Source: an uncultured bacterium
GTDB taxonomy: Bacteria > Actinomycetota > Coriobacteriia > Coriobacteriales > Coriobacteriaceae
Assembly: GCA_905214905.1 (NCBI GenBank)
Contig: CAJMNK010000021.1
Location: 1 to 28,977 of the forward strand
Direction of reading: 5' to 3'
DNA length: 28,977 nucleotides
Under the pieces are notes generated by a model. It was not told the DNA's origin. It searched no databases and saw only the letters and a program-made list of their open reading frames with translations. Shown here one piece after another: positions 28,913-28,977 of this stretch. The position numbers and the translations under genes were made by a program. Positions within the stretch are counted from its first letter, which is position 1. The number at the start of each line of letters is the position of its first letter.

Positions 28913-28946
28913 AAGGGCCCCGGCCGAGAATTCGACCGAGGCCCTT
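28913..28946 (-). terminator. Intrinsic terminator for a gene entering from the right edge
   Basis: A 15-bp stem (AAGGGCCCCGGCCGA / TCGACCGAGGCCCTT, two G-U capable positions) with a 4-nt loop is followed by TTTT on the minus strand. It implies a minus-strand gene ending just to the right; a TAG at 28957-28955 could be its stop, but only seven codons fall in the window, so I do not call a gene. Confidence 0.65.
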
Positions 28947-28977
28947 GGACAGAGCTATGTTCGGCTTTCGCCGTGTG

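Overview
The window looks like a chromosomal segment of a strictly or facultatively anaerobic, high-GC Gram-positive gut actinobacterium, most likely a Coriobacteriia member such as Collinsella. This is inferred from the GC-rich coding sequence, an oxygen-sensitive [FeFe] hydrogenase, an EFR1-type flavodoxin/ferredoxin, PTS sugar uptake with a GH4 phospho-glycosidase, NADPH-type glutamate synthase, and strong GGAGG ribosome-binding sites. No rRNA, tRNA, insertion sequence, prophage or Cas gene was seen.

Layout. Positions 25-3662 (minus) hold a two-gene redox module: a NuoF-tail/GltD-like flavoprotein overlapping an [FeFe] hydrogenase. Positions 3919-8406 (minus) are a four-gene alpha-glucoside PTS operon: IIA, BglG-type antiterminator, IICB and 6-phospho-alpha-glucosidase. 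At 8750-9511 (minus) is an EFR1 flavodoxin/ferredoxin, and at 10133-12403 (minus) a DEAD-box RNA helicase with a long RGG-rich tail. Positions 12889-15987 (plus) are a copper-resistance operon (copA, copZ-like, csoR) with a CsoR-like operator. A small membrane/zinc-ribbon protein (16102-16575, plus) and an amidohydrolase (16709-18079, minus) share a bidirectional terminator. Next come a PD-(D/E)XK-type nuclease-like gene (18568-19644, minus) and an unrecognised gene (19842-20549, minus). The right part holds gltB-gltD (20911-27095, minus) and a divergent NRAMP Mn/Fe transporter (27422-28678, plus) with a DtxR/MntR-like palindrome in its promoter.

The most unusual structure is a family of ten intergenic inverted-repeat units, each exactly 57 bp, in four clusters (12676-12812, 18229-18526, 19665-19801, 28706-28842). 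Units within a cluster are separated by 23 bp (once 24), so a 16-bp arm recurs about every 40 bp in alternating orientation. Two clusters tightly bracket the nuclease-like gene. Other structured intergenic DNA includes a 94-nt hairpin between copA and copZ, a 23-bp-stem hairpin between gltB and mntH, and a 65-bp nested inverted repeat near 8700 with relatives at 15989 and 27304.

Functional picture: sugar phosphates from the PTS operon feed fermentation; the hydrogenase/flavoprotein pair and EFR1 protein probably handle reductant disposal through ferredoxin and NAD(P)H; GltBD assimilates ammonium; copA/copZ/csoR and mntH handle metal homeostasis.
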